Assembly: GCA_003013855.2 (NCBI GenBank)
Contig: ML058407.1
Location: 3,720,001-3,784,000 of the forward strand
Direction of reading: 5' to 3'
Length of the DNA stretch: 64,000 bases
DNA from: Liriodendron chinense
Taxonomy: Eukaryota > Streptophyta > Magnoliopsida > Magnoliales > Magnoliaceae
The notes beneath the pieces were generated by a model that was not told the origin of the DNA, ran no database searches, and worked only from the letters and a program-made list of their open reading frames with translations. Positions 35,346 through 45,661 of the stretch are shown here, piece by piece. The translations under genes were made by a program, and so were the position numbers. Positions within the stretch are counted from its first letter, which is position 1. Each line of letters starts with the position of its first letter.

Positions 35346-35588
35346 ATTAGAGTAGTAGGGTCCTCAGTTGGACGGCTGATGATGGGCTGGAGATGCAGAT
35401 ATGTGCATAAGATTGTACAGTGGAATCTGATGGACGGTGATGATGAAAGAGGTCCCAAATTGCTGCTTGGCTTCAACTAATCACGTGAGATGGAAGCACA
35501 CGTGTGAGGCCTGGTCGTTCACCAGCTTCTGCATGATGATTGCCCTGCTGAACGGTGGGGTCAATCTGCTAAAAGTTAGATGGTGTTG

Positions 35589-35611
35589 ATCTTTTTTTTT
35601 TTTTTTTTTTA
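35589..35611. repeat. Poly-T run, copy I
   Basis: About 22 T residues. The matching run in internal copy II is at 41327-41346. Confidence 0.9.
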
Positions 35612-35876
35612 CGGTGAAGATGATGGACGTCCATCTGCATCGTTGGTTGATCAGGTGCTGATGATTGAAGATGGCCCACCTGTTGGGTGTTGATGATGTC
35701 CACCATTAGGTTGGATGTTTACACTTATGAAGGCTAGGTGACGTGGAATCAGGAACGTTGGATGAGAGGGTTGTACACTTATGATGCCCTGGTCTCTGGA
35801 AGACGGGATGTAATGGTAGATGAAGTCCATCGATGATAGGTGCGACGTCCTCAACTGATGGACGACTGAGCGGCTT

Positions 35877-35994
35877 GGTGGAGACGTGGGCCCCTCCTGG
35901 CGTTGGAGTGCTGGAGGGGAAGATGAGACTGGTGGAGATGTGGGCCCCTCCTGACATTGGAGTGCTGGAGGGGAAGATAAGACTGGTGGAGATG
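35877..35994. repeat. 2 x 54-bp tandem repeat, copy I
   Basis: Units with GTGGGCCCCTCCTG and GGAGTGCTGGAGGGGAAGAT start at 35877 and 35931. The counterpart is at about 41612-41725. The period is a multiple of three, so all frames stay open across it. Confidence 0.8.
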
Positions 35995-36047
35995 CACGTG
36001 TGAAATGATCCACCAACTCTTCGTTGAGCATGTGTGGTAGATGATGC

Positions 36048-37074
36048 TGTTAACGTCAGATTTTGTAACTGGATCCTCCGGACGTTCACCTTCTTTCCAA
36101 TAATACTTCCTCCACCGATCCTGAAAGAAAACAGACAGCAACTAAGGGTGGCTGGGATCCAGCCGTTAGCCCTCCGATGCCTAAGTTAGGTAAAGCAAGA
36201 AGAATAGCCAGGCAAAACGGGACAGAGATTGAATATTGTGTGTACCTTCCTCTTAATGGAGTCATCCCTTTATATAGATCTGAAGCGATCCAATCTATTA
36301 CATGAGATATCGAAATCCCGCTGATTTCGTGTACGATACTGAGATCCCGCTGATTTCCTGGAATAAGATCCTTATCCTTAAAGGCGAGATCTAACACAAT
36401 GACTTATTTCGGCAATCACGCTCCTTGATGGAAATCCCTTGAGATTCGAAACCACCATAGAAAGTAATCCCAAAATCGACCTATCCGGGCTGAAACCGTA
36501 GTTGGAGTCATAGCCGGTGAAAAGGAAGGAGATGCCGACGGATCGGAAACCACCGAACTGGGTGTAGCCCTGCTTGGTGTCGCAGAGGGATTGGACAAAA
36601 CTGCTCGACGGGAATCGGGTGCTGGTACTTAAAGGCTAAGGGGTATCGCCACAGAAAAAGCTGTTCATATGTTGGAATATGGTCGTGAGTCCCAGTGCTC
36701 GCTCATTCGGATGTAACCCTTTTCACTGACTTGTGAGAAGGTCTGCTCGCAGATTGAGACTATGGGAGCTCGAGCCCTTGCGAATAGATGCTCCGTATTT
36801 GTCCATCCTGCGACTATCGCTCAGCTTATCTCGAGAGTCGGATGGGCACTCTGTATTTACTCGATCTGCGACTCTCGATCAGATGATCTCGAGAGTCGGA
36901 TGGACGTCCCGCACTTATCCAATCTGCGACTCTCGCTCAGATGATCTCGAGAGTCGGATGGACGTCCCGCACTTATCCAATCTGCGACTCTCGAACATAT
37001 GATCTCGAGAGTCGGATGGGCGTCCACGTAAAATCCTAATAGCTGAGTTGATCTCCATCATTTTGCCTATAACA
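36048..37074 (-). mobile_element. Solo LTR nested in the first Tat-like internal region
   Basis: It begins TGTTAACGTCAG and ends CCTATAACA, with GATGC on both sides (36043-36047 and 37075-37079). Internal copy II (41780-41790) is the intact empty site. It resembles the surrounding Tat-like LTRs in layout but is a different family. A TATA-like minus-strand word, CTATATAAAGGG, is at 36268-36280. Confidence 0.92.
36826..37020. repeat. ~60-bp tandem repeat with CGACTCTCG / CGAGAGTCG palindromes
   Basis: Three to four units, each holding CTGCGACTCTCGCTCAGATG followed by ATCTCGAGAGTCGGATGG, so each unit contains an inverted pair of GACTCTCG. It lies near the start of the solo LTR. Confidence 0.8.
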
Positions 37075-37151
37075 GATGCTAACCATTGATTAGGTAAAAG
37101 GGAGAAGATGACTGAACGACGAAGGAAGAAATAGGAGAGAACAATTTAGTC

Positions 37152-37171
37152 GTTCCCACAGACGGTGCCAA
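37152..37171 (-). other. Primer-site-like sequence after the middle Tat LTR
   Basis: The minus strand reads TTGGCACCGTCTGTGGGAAC just after the LTR end, as in other Tat elements. Confidence 0.7.
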
Positions 37172-37173
37172 TC

Positions 37174-38241
37174 TGTTAATGCCAAAAATTGACTACAGAT
37201 GTTGGTCAGAGACCAACTTTGATTCTTCATCGTCTGACCTCCAATCGGAGATGAATGGTGTAGATTAGGGGAACCTGCAATCACCAAGAAAGGTTAGGAC
37301 CACCGCCGGTTAGGCCCGGCTTATGGTCAGTACAGGTACTGTGATAATAAGATGAAGTGTCAAATGTAGGCTTAGAGATTAGTGTACCTTTATCATCTGT
37401 GAGGTCATCTATTTATGCAGATCCGGGTGATCCAGTCTGTTACGCAAGCTATTAAGATTAGTACTGATTTCAGGGGATAAGGCACTTATCCTGTTAATCC
37501 TTAGATAAGGGGATAGCCTAACCACTTTACACGTCTAACTGATTACGTCTCTTGATGGAGATCCCTTGAGACACGGAGCCATAGACGAAGATAAGCCCAA
37601 AATCGACCTATACGTGCTGCTGGTACTATAGGCTAAGGGATGTCATCGCTGATCATCAGTAGTTAAAGCTGCTCGCACGTCGGAAGATGCTCGTGAGACA
37701 AGCTGCACGCATTATAGGCTGCTCACATACCAGAGATCAGAGAGCAGAGACTAGAGACCAGAGATCAGAGACCAGAGACCAGAGACCAGGGCTGCTCGCA
37801 TGACCAGAGACTAGAGACCAGGGCTGCTCGCATGACCAGAGACAAGAGACCAGAGACCAGGGCTGCTCGCATGACCAGAGACCAGAGACCAGAGCTGCTC
37901 GCAAGACCAGAGACCAGAGACCAGAGACCAGGGCTGCTCGCATGTTCGGGAGCTGCTCACATGTCGGGAGTGCTCAAGACGAGAGTGGTCATATGTCGGG
38001 AGTGCTCATGACGAGAGTAGCCATATTCGGGAGTGCTCATGACGAGAGTGGTCTTATGTCCGGAGTGCTCATGACGGAAGTTGCTCACGAGCCGAGCTGC
38101 TCGCATGTTGATCGGATGGCATTGCTCGGGGATCTGAGATGAACTATAAATGGAGGAGGCTCGCTATCGAACAATCTGATAATGACTTCTCTCAATCACT
38201 TTCTGATCACATCTTTCGATGACTAACTTTATTCTACAATA
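37174..38241 (-). repeat. Tat-like LTR II (middle, shared)
   Basis: 1068 bp, nearly identical to LTR I and LTR III. Its terminal CA has changed to TA. Confidence 0.92.
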
Positions 38242-38924
38242 GATGCCCCCAAGTCCTTAGTGTTGAGGAGCTACGCGAAGGACTTGTATGTATATGTAAC
38301 CACCTATTTTCGGAGGAGAAGCCGTACATGATTGAGCATGCATTTATAAGTGCCAGCTTTCTGCATAGAGATAGGCTGGCCTATCAATTGAGTCTTTAGC
38401 CCTGCGGTGAGCAGGTGACTTAGTCACTTCATGCTATAATGTTTTACTCAACTCATAAAAATGAGTTGGGCTCAATCTGGGAGGTCTTGGCGACCATGTC
38501 CGCATAAAGATAGACTGATCTATCGATTGAGGCTTTGATTCAATCTGGGAGGTCTTGGCGACCATGTCCGCATAGAGATAGACTGATCTATCGATTGAGG
38601 CTTGATTCAATCTGGGAGGTCTTGGCGACCATGTTCGCATAGAGATAGACTGATCTATCGATTGAGGCTTTGATTCTACCAAGGGCAGAAGATTGGCCAA
38701 GAGAATGTATGTATTCCCTTCGGGGCTATTCGGGTCCAAAAAATGGAGTAGCGACCAAGTTATAGATTCCATAGCTGAACAGCTGGAATGAGAGAGATCG
38801 TCTTTATTTTAGAATGGTCCAATATTCACATGCTTTATGAAAAATATCAGAGTAAATGTTCCATGTGCCAAGGGTGACGTAGGGGTCTTCCTTGCATGTC
38901 TTCTAGATAATATGTACCTGATCG

Positions 38925-39455
38925 AGCAATCTCGATGACTCGATACGGGCCTTCCCAGTTAAGATGCAATGACCGAGTGGCTGTTCCGACGTTTTGCCTG
39001 AGCAACAAGTTGTCGAGCTAAAAAACCCTGAATTTGACCTTTGAATTATGACAACGGGCTATACGTTGTTGATAAGCCACTACTCGAAGACAAGATATGT
39101 TCATTTTCTCTTCTAGGAGATCGAGGTGAAGTAATCGACTGCCACGTCCTTTTCCCATAGGTAGTGGCCTGATTATATCGATTCTCCATTGAGCGAAAGG
39201 CCAAGGACGGTCCATTTACTCAGACGGTAAATGAGGGAATGGAGAATATCGCTGATATTTGTCACATTTCTTTGAGAATTCGATAGCATCCGCCTTCATA
39301 GTGGGGCAATAGTATCATTGTCTTATTGCTTTGTTTGCTAGAGACCGTCCTTGGGAAGATTACCGCATGCCCCCTGGTGTATTTCATCTAGAACACAGTG
39401 TGCTTCTTCTGGATGGAGACACTTTAAATACAGTAAAGTAAAACTTTTACTGTAA
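38925..39455 (-). pseudogene. Tat integrase ends with the catalytic core deleted, copy II
   Basis: It corresponds base for base to 33190-33720 with a few substitutions, and the same catalytic-core deletion is present. The deletion therefore predates the duplication. Confidence 0.75.
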
Positions 39456-39736
39456 CAATTTTTCATTTTGTAAGATGTACCTGGCAACACGATAGCGGAT
39501 TGTCGGGCTGATTTTTATCATCTGGGAGTCATCCGCTTTGGAGTAAAGGATGATGGGGTCCATCCAACAAGAAGATAAATGTAATGTGCGAGCTGCTCTG
39601 GAGCAACTTGATCGACACTCGGGGTAGATAGATGCTCGATAAGAACAGCTTGCGTCAGATTGGACTCAGGTGTAGAAGATAATTTTGCCAAAGAAACTGC
39701 GAGCTTGTTCTCCTATCGAGGAATATGACTTATTTT

Positions 39737-40154
39737 ATATTTGTTTAATTTGAGCGAGCAGGATGAGTACCTGAGATTTGTACGAAGCCATCCGCTCCTC
39801 CTTTGCCTCGAATTCATTAGAGCACTTGATATACAACGAGCTGAGAGTCGTTGTGAGTAAGTAAGTTCCTTATTACGTGTATATTTGCTAATTTGAGGCC
39901 GACAATTAAGGCTTCATATTCCGTTTCGTTGAGGCACAAGAGCTTTAACGCTACAACGATGGAGTCCTTATGAGGGAAATGGATTCCTTTAGCATCTTTG
40001 TGAGAGAGAGAGAGAGAGATTGGATGATGGCTCCAAACTTAACGTGCTGAATGATTTTTCCACCCAATAAATATGCTAAGGCTTCTGGCATGCCTTTCGA
40101 GTATATGCTTTCCTGAGGCTTGGGAATCTCCTCCACAAGCTGGACCACTTGCAA
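39737..40154 (-). pseudogene. Tat additional RNase H domain, copy II
   Basis: It is a copy of 34004-34420. The frame is opened only for 67 codons because the GA run near 40008 is longer and shifts the frame. Confidence 0.72.
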
Positions 40155-40485
40155 TGGATGGAGTGGATGACCGCTAGCTGGATGATGAAGATCAGTTGGG
40201 CGGCGTTGATGGTTGCTGGCCCCACACGTGATGTAATCTTGATTCAGAACGAGCCCAGTTTGCTGAATCGTCCATGGCTGGATGGTGATGAAAATGATGA
40301 TGGAAGAGTTGGATAGTTGGCCGGATGATGGTGTACAAGTACCGGAGAACTGCAGCCATTGATTTGTTGGGGACCGTTGGACTGGATAGATGGATTGCTG
40401 GCTGCACTTGGAGATGTTGATTTGGACCGTCTTCCATTAATGAACGTACATGATGTCCAACTACTGCAAGTCGTGTGAGAGCATT

Positions 40486-41211
40486 CTAGAATCGAACGGT
40501 CAAAAGGGTGGAATGCTTTGAAGAAGGTGAAAGAGTGGTCGAAGATCGTTGCGGGACTGCTGGTTCGTTAGATCTTTGATCCACCATTGCTATATGTTGT
40601 ACGACCTGGATTGACTCTGAAGGTTTCGCTGATATGAAAAATTGAAGGAATCGAAATTGGTTCCGTGCCTTACGCGATTTGTGATCCTCACAGTCGTTTT
40701 CCTGATTGGCGGATGCCATGAGAGAGGCTGAGATGAAATTGTGATGTGTGAGGACGACGCCCTTGTTGATGTCGGTCATGCCGGAGGAGTAGAGGAGTGC
40801 GGCAGTGTCGGACTGCCCGATGGGCACTGGCAGGAATTCAGATAACGGCCCCGAGATGAGATCTTCGAAGTAGTTGATCTTATTATTGGGGATGATCGGA
40901 GGGGTGTAAAGAGGGTTGACGGTCTCGATGCATTCGAAGACGTCAGAGAGATCAGCGATGGTGATGCTATGCACATGAGATGGACGGTTGGGAAGAAGAC
41001 GTGGTCCACACGAAGATGTGTTGCTTGTTTGGAGGAGCTGTTGAAGGTGGAATCCACTTTGATGGACGTTGATTGCTGGAATTAGAGTAGTAGGGTCCTC
41101 AGTTGGACGGCTGATGATGGGCTGGAGATGCAGATATGTGCATAAGATTGTACAGTGGAATCTGATGGACGGTGATGATGAAAGAGGTCCCAAATTGCTG
41201 CTTGGCTTCAA
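40486..41211 (-). pseudogene. Captured 4CL-like AMP-binding fragment, copy II, within a 241-codon frame
   Basis: In this copy the frame is open for 241 codons because the stop of copy I is absent. The AMP-binding segment reads QSDTAALLYSSGMTD followed by INKGVVLTHHNF, so the last Gly of the P-loop SSGTTG is Asp here and intact in copy I. Only about 40680-41090 is recognisably 4CL-like. The ends of the frame are retroelement sequence. No catalytic C-terminal domain is present, so no enzyme activity is expected. Confidence 0.75.
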
Positions 41212-41326
41212 CTAATCACGTGAGATGGAAGCACACGTGTGAGGCCTGGTCGTTCACCAGCTTCTGGATGATGATTGCCCTGCTGAACGGTGGGGTCAAT
41301 CTGCTAAAAGTTAGATGGTGTTGATC

Positions 41327-41346
41327 TTTTTTTTTTTTTTTTTTTT
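41327..41346. repeat. Poly-T run, copy II
   Basis: About 20 T residues, counterpart of 35589-35611. Confidence 0.9.
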
Positions 41347-41854
41347 ACGGTGAAGATGATGGACGTCCATCTGCATCGTTGGTTGATCAGGTGCTGATGA
41401 TTGAAGATGGCCCACCTGCTGGGCGTTGATGATGTCCACCATTAGGTTGGATGTTTACACTTATGAAGGCTAGGTGACGTGGAATCAGGAACGTTGGATG
41501 AGGGGTTGTACACTTATGATGCCCTGGTCTCTGGAAGACGGGATGTAATGCAAGATGAAGGCCATCGATGATAGGTGCGACGATCTCAACTGATGGACGA
41601 CTGAGCGGCTTAGTGGAGACGTGGGCCTCTCCTGACGTTGGAGTGCTGGAGAGGAAGATGAGACTGTTGGAGATGTGGGCCCCTCCTGACATTGGAGTGC
41701 TGGAGAGGAAGATGAGACTAGTGGAGATGCACGTGTGAAATGATCCACCAACTCTTGGTTGAGCATGTGTGGTAGATGATGCTAACCATTGATTAGGTAA
41801 AAGGGAGAAGATGACTGAACGACGAAGGAAGAAATAGGAGAGAACAATTTAGTC

Positions 41855-41874
41855 GTTCCCACAGACGGTGCCAA
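41855..41874 (-). other. Primer-site-like sequence after LTR III
   Basis: The minus strand reads TTGGCACCGTCTGTGGGAAC directly after the 5'-most LTR. Confidence 0.72.
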
Positions 41875-41876
41875 TC

Positions 41877-42918
41877 TGTTAACGCTAAAAATTGACTAAC
41901 AGATGTTGGTCAGAGACCAACTTTGATTCTTCGTCGTCTGACCTCCAATCGGAGATAAATGGTGTAGATTGGGGAACCTGCAATCACCAAGAAAGGTTAG
42001 GACCACTGCTGGTTGGCCCGGCTTATGGCCCTCCGATGGTAAAGTCAGTACGGGTACTGTGATAATAAGATGAAGTGTCAAATGTAGGCTTAGAGATTGT
42101 GTACCTTTATCATCTGTGAGGTCATCTATTTATGCAGATCCGGGTGATCCAGTCTGTTACGCAAGCTGTTAAGATTAGTACTGATTTCAGGGGATAAGGC
42201 ACTTATCCTGTTAATCCTTAGATAAGGGGATAGCCTAACCACTTTACACGTCTAACTGATTACGTCTCTTGATGGAGATCCCTTGAGACACGGAGCCGTA
42301 GACGGAGATAAGCCCAAAATCGGCCTATACGTGCTGCTGGTACTATAGGCTAAGGGATGTCATCGCTGATCATCAGTAGTTAAAGCTGCTCGCACGTCGG
42401 AAGATGCTCGCGAGACAAGCTGCTCGCATTATAGGCTGCTCACATACCAGAGATCAGAGAGCAGAGAGCAGAGACCAGAGACCAGGGCTGCTCGCATGAC
42501 CAGAGACTAGAGACCAGGGCTGCTCGCATGACCAGAGACAAGAGACCAGAGACCAGGGCTGCTCGCGTGACCAGAGACCAGAGACCAGAGACCAGAGACC
42601 AGAGACCAGGGCTGCTCGCATGTTCAGGAGCTGCTCACATGTCGGGAGTGCTCATGACGAGAGTGGCCATATTCGGGAGTGCTCATGACGAGAGTGGTCT
42701 TATGTCCGGAGTGCTCATGACGAGAGTGGCCATATTCGGGAGTGCTCATGACGGAAGTTGCTCACGAGCCGAGCTGCTCGCATGTTGATCAGATGGCATT
42801 GCTCGGGGATCGGATATGAACTATAAACGGAGGAGGCTCGCTATCAAACAATCTGATAATGACTTCTCTCAATCACTTTCTGATCAGATCTTTCGACGAA
42901 CAACTTTATTCTACAACA
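41877..42918 (-). repeat. Tat-like LTR III (5'-most)
   Basis: 1042 bp. It is shorter than LTR I and II mainly through fewer ACCAGAG and GAGTGCTCATGACGA units (42455-42760). Confidence 0.92.
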
Positions 42919-42984
42919 ACGAATCCACCATTCACTTGAAAACTTCTGGAATTGCATGACTCCTTACGCAGCTTATGCAGACAG

Positions 42985-43294
42985 GTCCGATTGATCAGAG
43001 CTTCTTCTGATTGATCGGACATTGGCGTTCGATGGATCAGAATTCGGCCGATTGATCGTAAAAGAGTCCATAGAGTTATAATTTTCCACCACTTATTTTG
43101 ATTGATTGGACATAATTTCGATTGATCAGACACCTCTCTTCGATTGATCGGAGATGTGCCGATTGATCAGAAATATGTCCAGAGAGTTTTTTATAAATTC
43201 AATTTTTCTGGTAAGTCCGATGGGTGGTCCGATTGATCGGAGATCCATCAGAACATCCTCCGATTGATCGGGGACCTATCCGCAATCCATCGGA
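42985..43294. promoter_or_regulatory. Palindrome cluster TCCGATTGATCGGA in the split Athila LTR
   Basis: About eleven full or partial copies start near 42987, 43007, 43029, 43047, 43100, 43118, 43139, 43159, 43229, 43259 and 43284. Spacers carry GTCCATAGAGTTATAATTT and GTCCAGAGAGTTTT, similar to spacers in the other Athila LTRs. Before the Tat-like insertion the cluster sat about 70 bp upstream of the TATA box. Confidence 0.8.
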
Positions 43295-43594
43295 GCTTGC
43301 TGTTTTTTCATTCTTTTTTGCTTTCTCTTTGGACTTTCTTCGTTTGATTTCTTCCTTTCCTTGACTCTTCAATGACCCTTTTAAGTGTTCTTTAACATCC
43401 AAATAGGGAGGTCTCTCTCCTATTCCCTTTTGTTCTTCAATGTATTCAACGTGACATATTTAGCATCGAATTTGATGAAACCTCCCCTCCATCCTATAAC
43501 ACAAAACACATATCAATTTAGTCTTTTAAACCTCTAAACCATGTATAATGAGTGATGAATTGGGGTTAGATAATGCACAATTCATAGCTCAACA

Positions 43595-44380
43595 CACCCC
43601 CGAACTAGCATTTTGCTAGTCATGAGCAGAACAAGCGTGAAACAATCCACCTTTCTGAAAACTCAACTCTCTCTTGAAAACTATGTTTCTATAGACTTTA
43701 AGACATATGATTGTAAAATTCAGAAAAGCTAAATGATGAGAAATTGAAGTCCTAAACCTTCCAAACATAATGAGTGTTCACATAGAATCCCCACTGATTT
43801 ATTGACAAATAGACGAATCCGAACATGCATGGTCTAGGGTGCATTATGCATATTCATCCATGACTTTTTAGGATTACCTTCTTCATAAATAAGCTAAAAC
43901 AAAGATCTAAGAGTGTACAGATCAACCAATTGCCTATGACAGGAATTTTCCTTACCATTCCTTCGACGACTTTCACACTACTTCCCATTTCTAGCTTTGG
44001 TTACGGGTAGACCATCCCCTGGTTGGTAATAGTTAGCCCTTTTCAGAATTTTTCACAAATATACAATAATACCCATACTTTGTTTTTCCTTTTTATTTTT
44101 TTTTCTTCTCTATTTCTTTTCTTTTCCTCATGTATGTTAAAACTAAAAAAATGCTCAAGGCAGTTTTTCCTGTGTTTCGTTATTCTGGGGTTCTGAGCAT
44201 AGAGACATTCATAGATAATCACAAGCAATCACAAAGTATACACAAGAGAGGTATCGCAAGGTAAATTTTATTCTAGAGATTCCAAGATCTTTTACATTCC
44301 AGGCTATGAACTGGTCACGAACCTTTAATTACATCAATGGATGATCACCCTTGATTAAAAGGCAAAAGTAAATGCATGCA
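43595..44380 (-). other. Internal 3' region of the second Athila element
   Basis: It starts with a minus-strand purine tract and shares CATTTTGCTAGTC, TTTCACACTACTTCCCATTT and GGTTACGGGTAGACCATCCC with the matching region of the third Athila element at 50976-51420. The similarity ends near 44380, where the element is broken off. Confidence 0.7.
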
Positions 44381-44809
44381 TATATCATAAATAGGTTAAA
44401 TAAAGTATTAAAATAGCATGAATGTAAATAAAGCTGCAATATAGACAACACATAGATTTTTACGTGGAAACCCTTGTGGGAGAAAACCACAGCATAAAAC
44501 GACGAGATTCCACTATGAATTGCAGTTATACAATAGATGGAATATTAAAGAGATGAGCCCGGATAGATCGAGCAAGTAATTTAAATCATCAGGGATTATA
44601 GTCTTGAGTTCATGGTCGTAAAGACCAAGTTTAGGATTTCTTATGGACCAAGCCATTGCTAAGACCAGTTAGACGTTGGTTCCGTGATCTTTCAGGCATT
44701 CCTAGTTGAGTAGCAACTAGAATTTTAACTGAGTCGTGTATCTCAGTGTTATCGGCCGTCTTTATGGACGAAATGACTTTCAGGAATATACTCCACAGTT
44801 TCCATTTAG
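44381..44809. other. Unclassified repeat-like DNA, no gene
   Basis: It contains wording common in plant retroelements (TTTTTACGTGGAAACCC, GGGAGAAAACCACAGC), but no domain or border was found. Confidence 0.35.
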
Positions 44810-45661
44810 TGCAACCAGTGCCAGTGACTGTCTCAGGTTCGGACGGGTGACTTGCTAGAGGACACCCCGTGGTTTCTTAATGCAACCAGTGCTAGTGACC
44901 CTCTAGGGTTCGGACGGGTGACTGGCTGGAGGACACCCCCTAGTTTCTTAGTGCAACTAGTGCCAATGATTGTCTCGGGTTCGAACGGGTGGCTTGCTAG
45001 AGGACACCCCATGGTTTCTTAGTGTAACCAGTGCCAGTGGCCGTCTCGGGTTCGAATGGGTGACTTGCTAGAGGACACCCCATAGTTTCTTAATGCAACC
45101 AGTACCAGTGACCCTCTCGGGTTCGGACGGGTGACTTGCTGGAGGACACCCCATGGTTTCTTAGTGCAACCAGTACCAGTGGCTGTCTCGGGTTTAGATG
45201 GGTGACTTGCTGGAGGATACCCCATGGTTTCTTAGTGCAACCAGTGTCAGTGACCGTCTTAGGTTCGGACGGGTGACTTACTGGAGGACACCTCATGGTT
45301 TCTTAGTGCAACCAATGTCAATGACCATCTCGGGTTCGGACGGGTGACTTACTGGAGGACACCCCATGATTTCTTAGTGCAACCAGTATCAATGACCATC
45401 TCGAGTTCGGAACGGTGACTTGCTGGAGGACACCCCATAGTTTCTTACTGCAACTAGTGCTAGTGACCGTCTCGGGTTCGGACGGGTGACTTGTTGGAGG
45501 ACACCCCATAGTTTCTTAGTGCAACCAGTGCCAGTGATCGTCTTGGGTTCAGACGAGTGACTTACTAGAGGACACTCCATGGTTTCTTAGTGCAACCAGT
45601 GCCAGTGACTGTCTCGGGTTTGAACGGGTGACTTGCTAGAGGACACTCATTACCTTAGCCA
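44810..45661. repeat. Tandem array of twelve 71-bp units
   Basis: Units begin TGCAACCAGTGCCAGTGA at 44810, 44881, 44952, 45023, 45094, 45165, 45236, 45307, 45378, 45449, 45520 and 45591, always 71 bp apart. Each contains CTCGGGTTCGGACGGGTGAC and GGAGGACACCCCATGGTTTC with several substitutions per unit. The period is not a multiple of three, so the open frames across it are artefacts. Confidence 0.95.

Larger units (their letters stand above)
31439..42918 (-). mobile_element. Nested Tat-like element, LTR-internal-LTR-internal-LTR
   Basis: Three LTRs (31439-32508, 37174-38241, 41877-42918) alternate with two internal regions of 3633 and 3635 bp once a solo LTR is removed from the first. ACGAA flanks the whole unit (31434-31438, 42919-42923). 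On the minus strand each internal region starts with primer-site wording TTGGCACCGTCTGTGGGAAC and ends in a purine tract CTTGGGGGGCATC. The internal DNA keeps an additional RNase H and integrase ends of the Tat lineage but has no gag, protease or RT. Unequal recombination between LTRs of two copies best explains the shared middle LTR. Confidence 0.9.
30631..43594 (-). mobile_element. Athila-family LTR split by a nested Tat-like element
   Basis: The two LTR parts, 30631-31438 and 42919-43594, join exactly after removing the nested element and one copy of ACGAA, giving an LTR of about 1.48 kb. It ends GCTCAACA at 43594 and is followed by a purine tract (minus strand CGGGGGTG) and an Athila 3' leader, so it was the 3' LTR of a minus-strand Athila element. 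Confidence 0.85.

Noticed and set aside
40486..41211. A 241-codon frame as a functional gene
   Set aside because: It is part of a retroelement internal region, its twin copy carries a stop, only a fragment of the AMP-binding domain is present and the P-loop is changed.
42985..43294. CRISPR-like repeats of CGATTGATCGGA
   Set aside because: Spacing is irregular, spacers are related to each other and the tract is LTR U3 DNA.
45440..45500. tRNA gene, because of a GGTTCGG box-B-like word
   Set aside because: No box A or cloverleaf partner arms could be found, and the word recurs in every 71-bp unit.
45019..45580. Open minus-strand frames of 63-68 codons with repeated peptide pattern
   Set aside because: They run through the 71-bp tandem array. 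The period is not a multiple of three and the frames arise from the repeat, not from selection for a protein.
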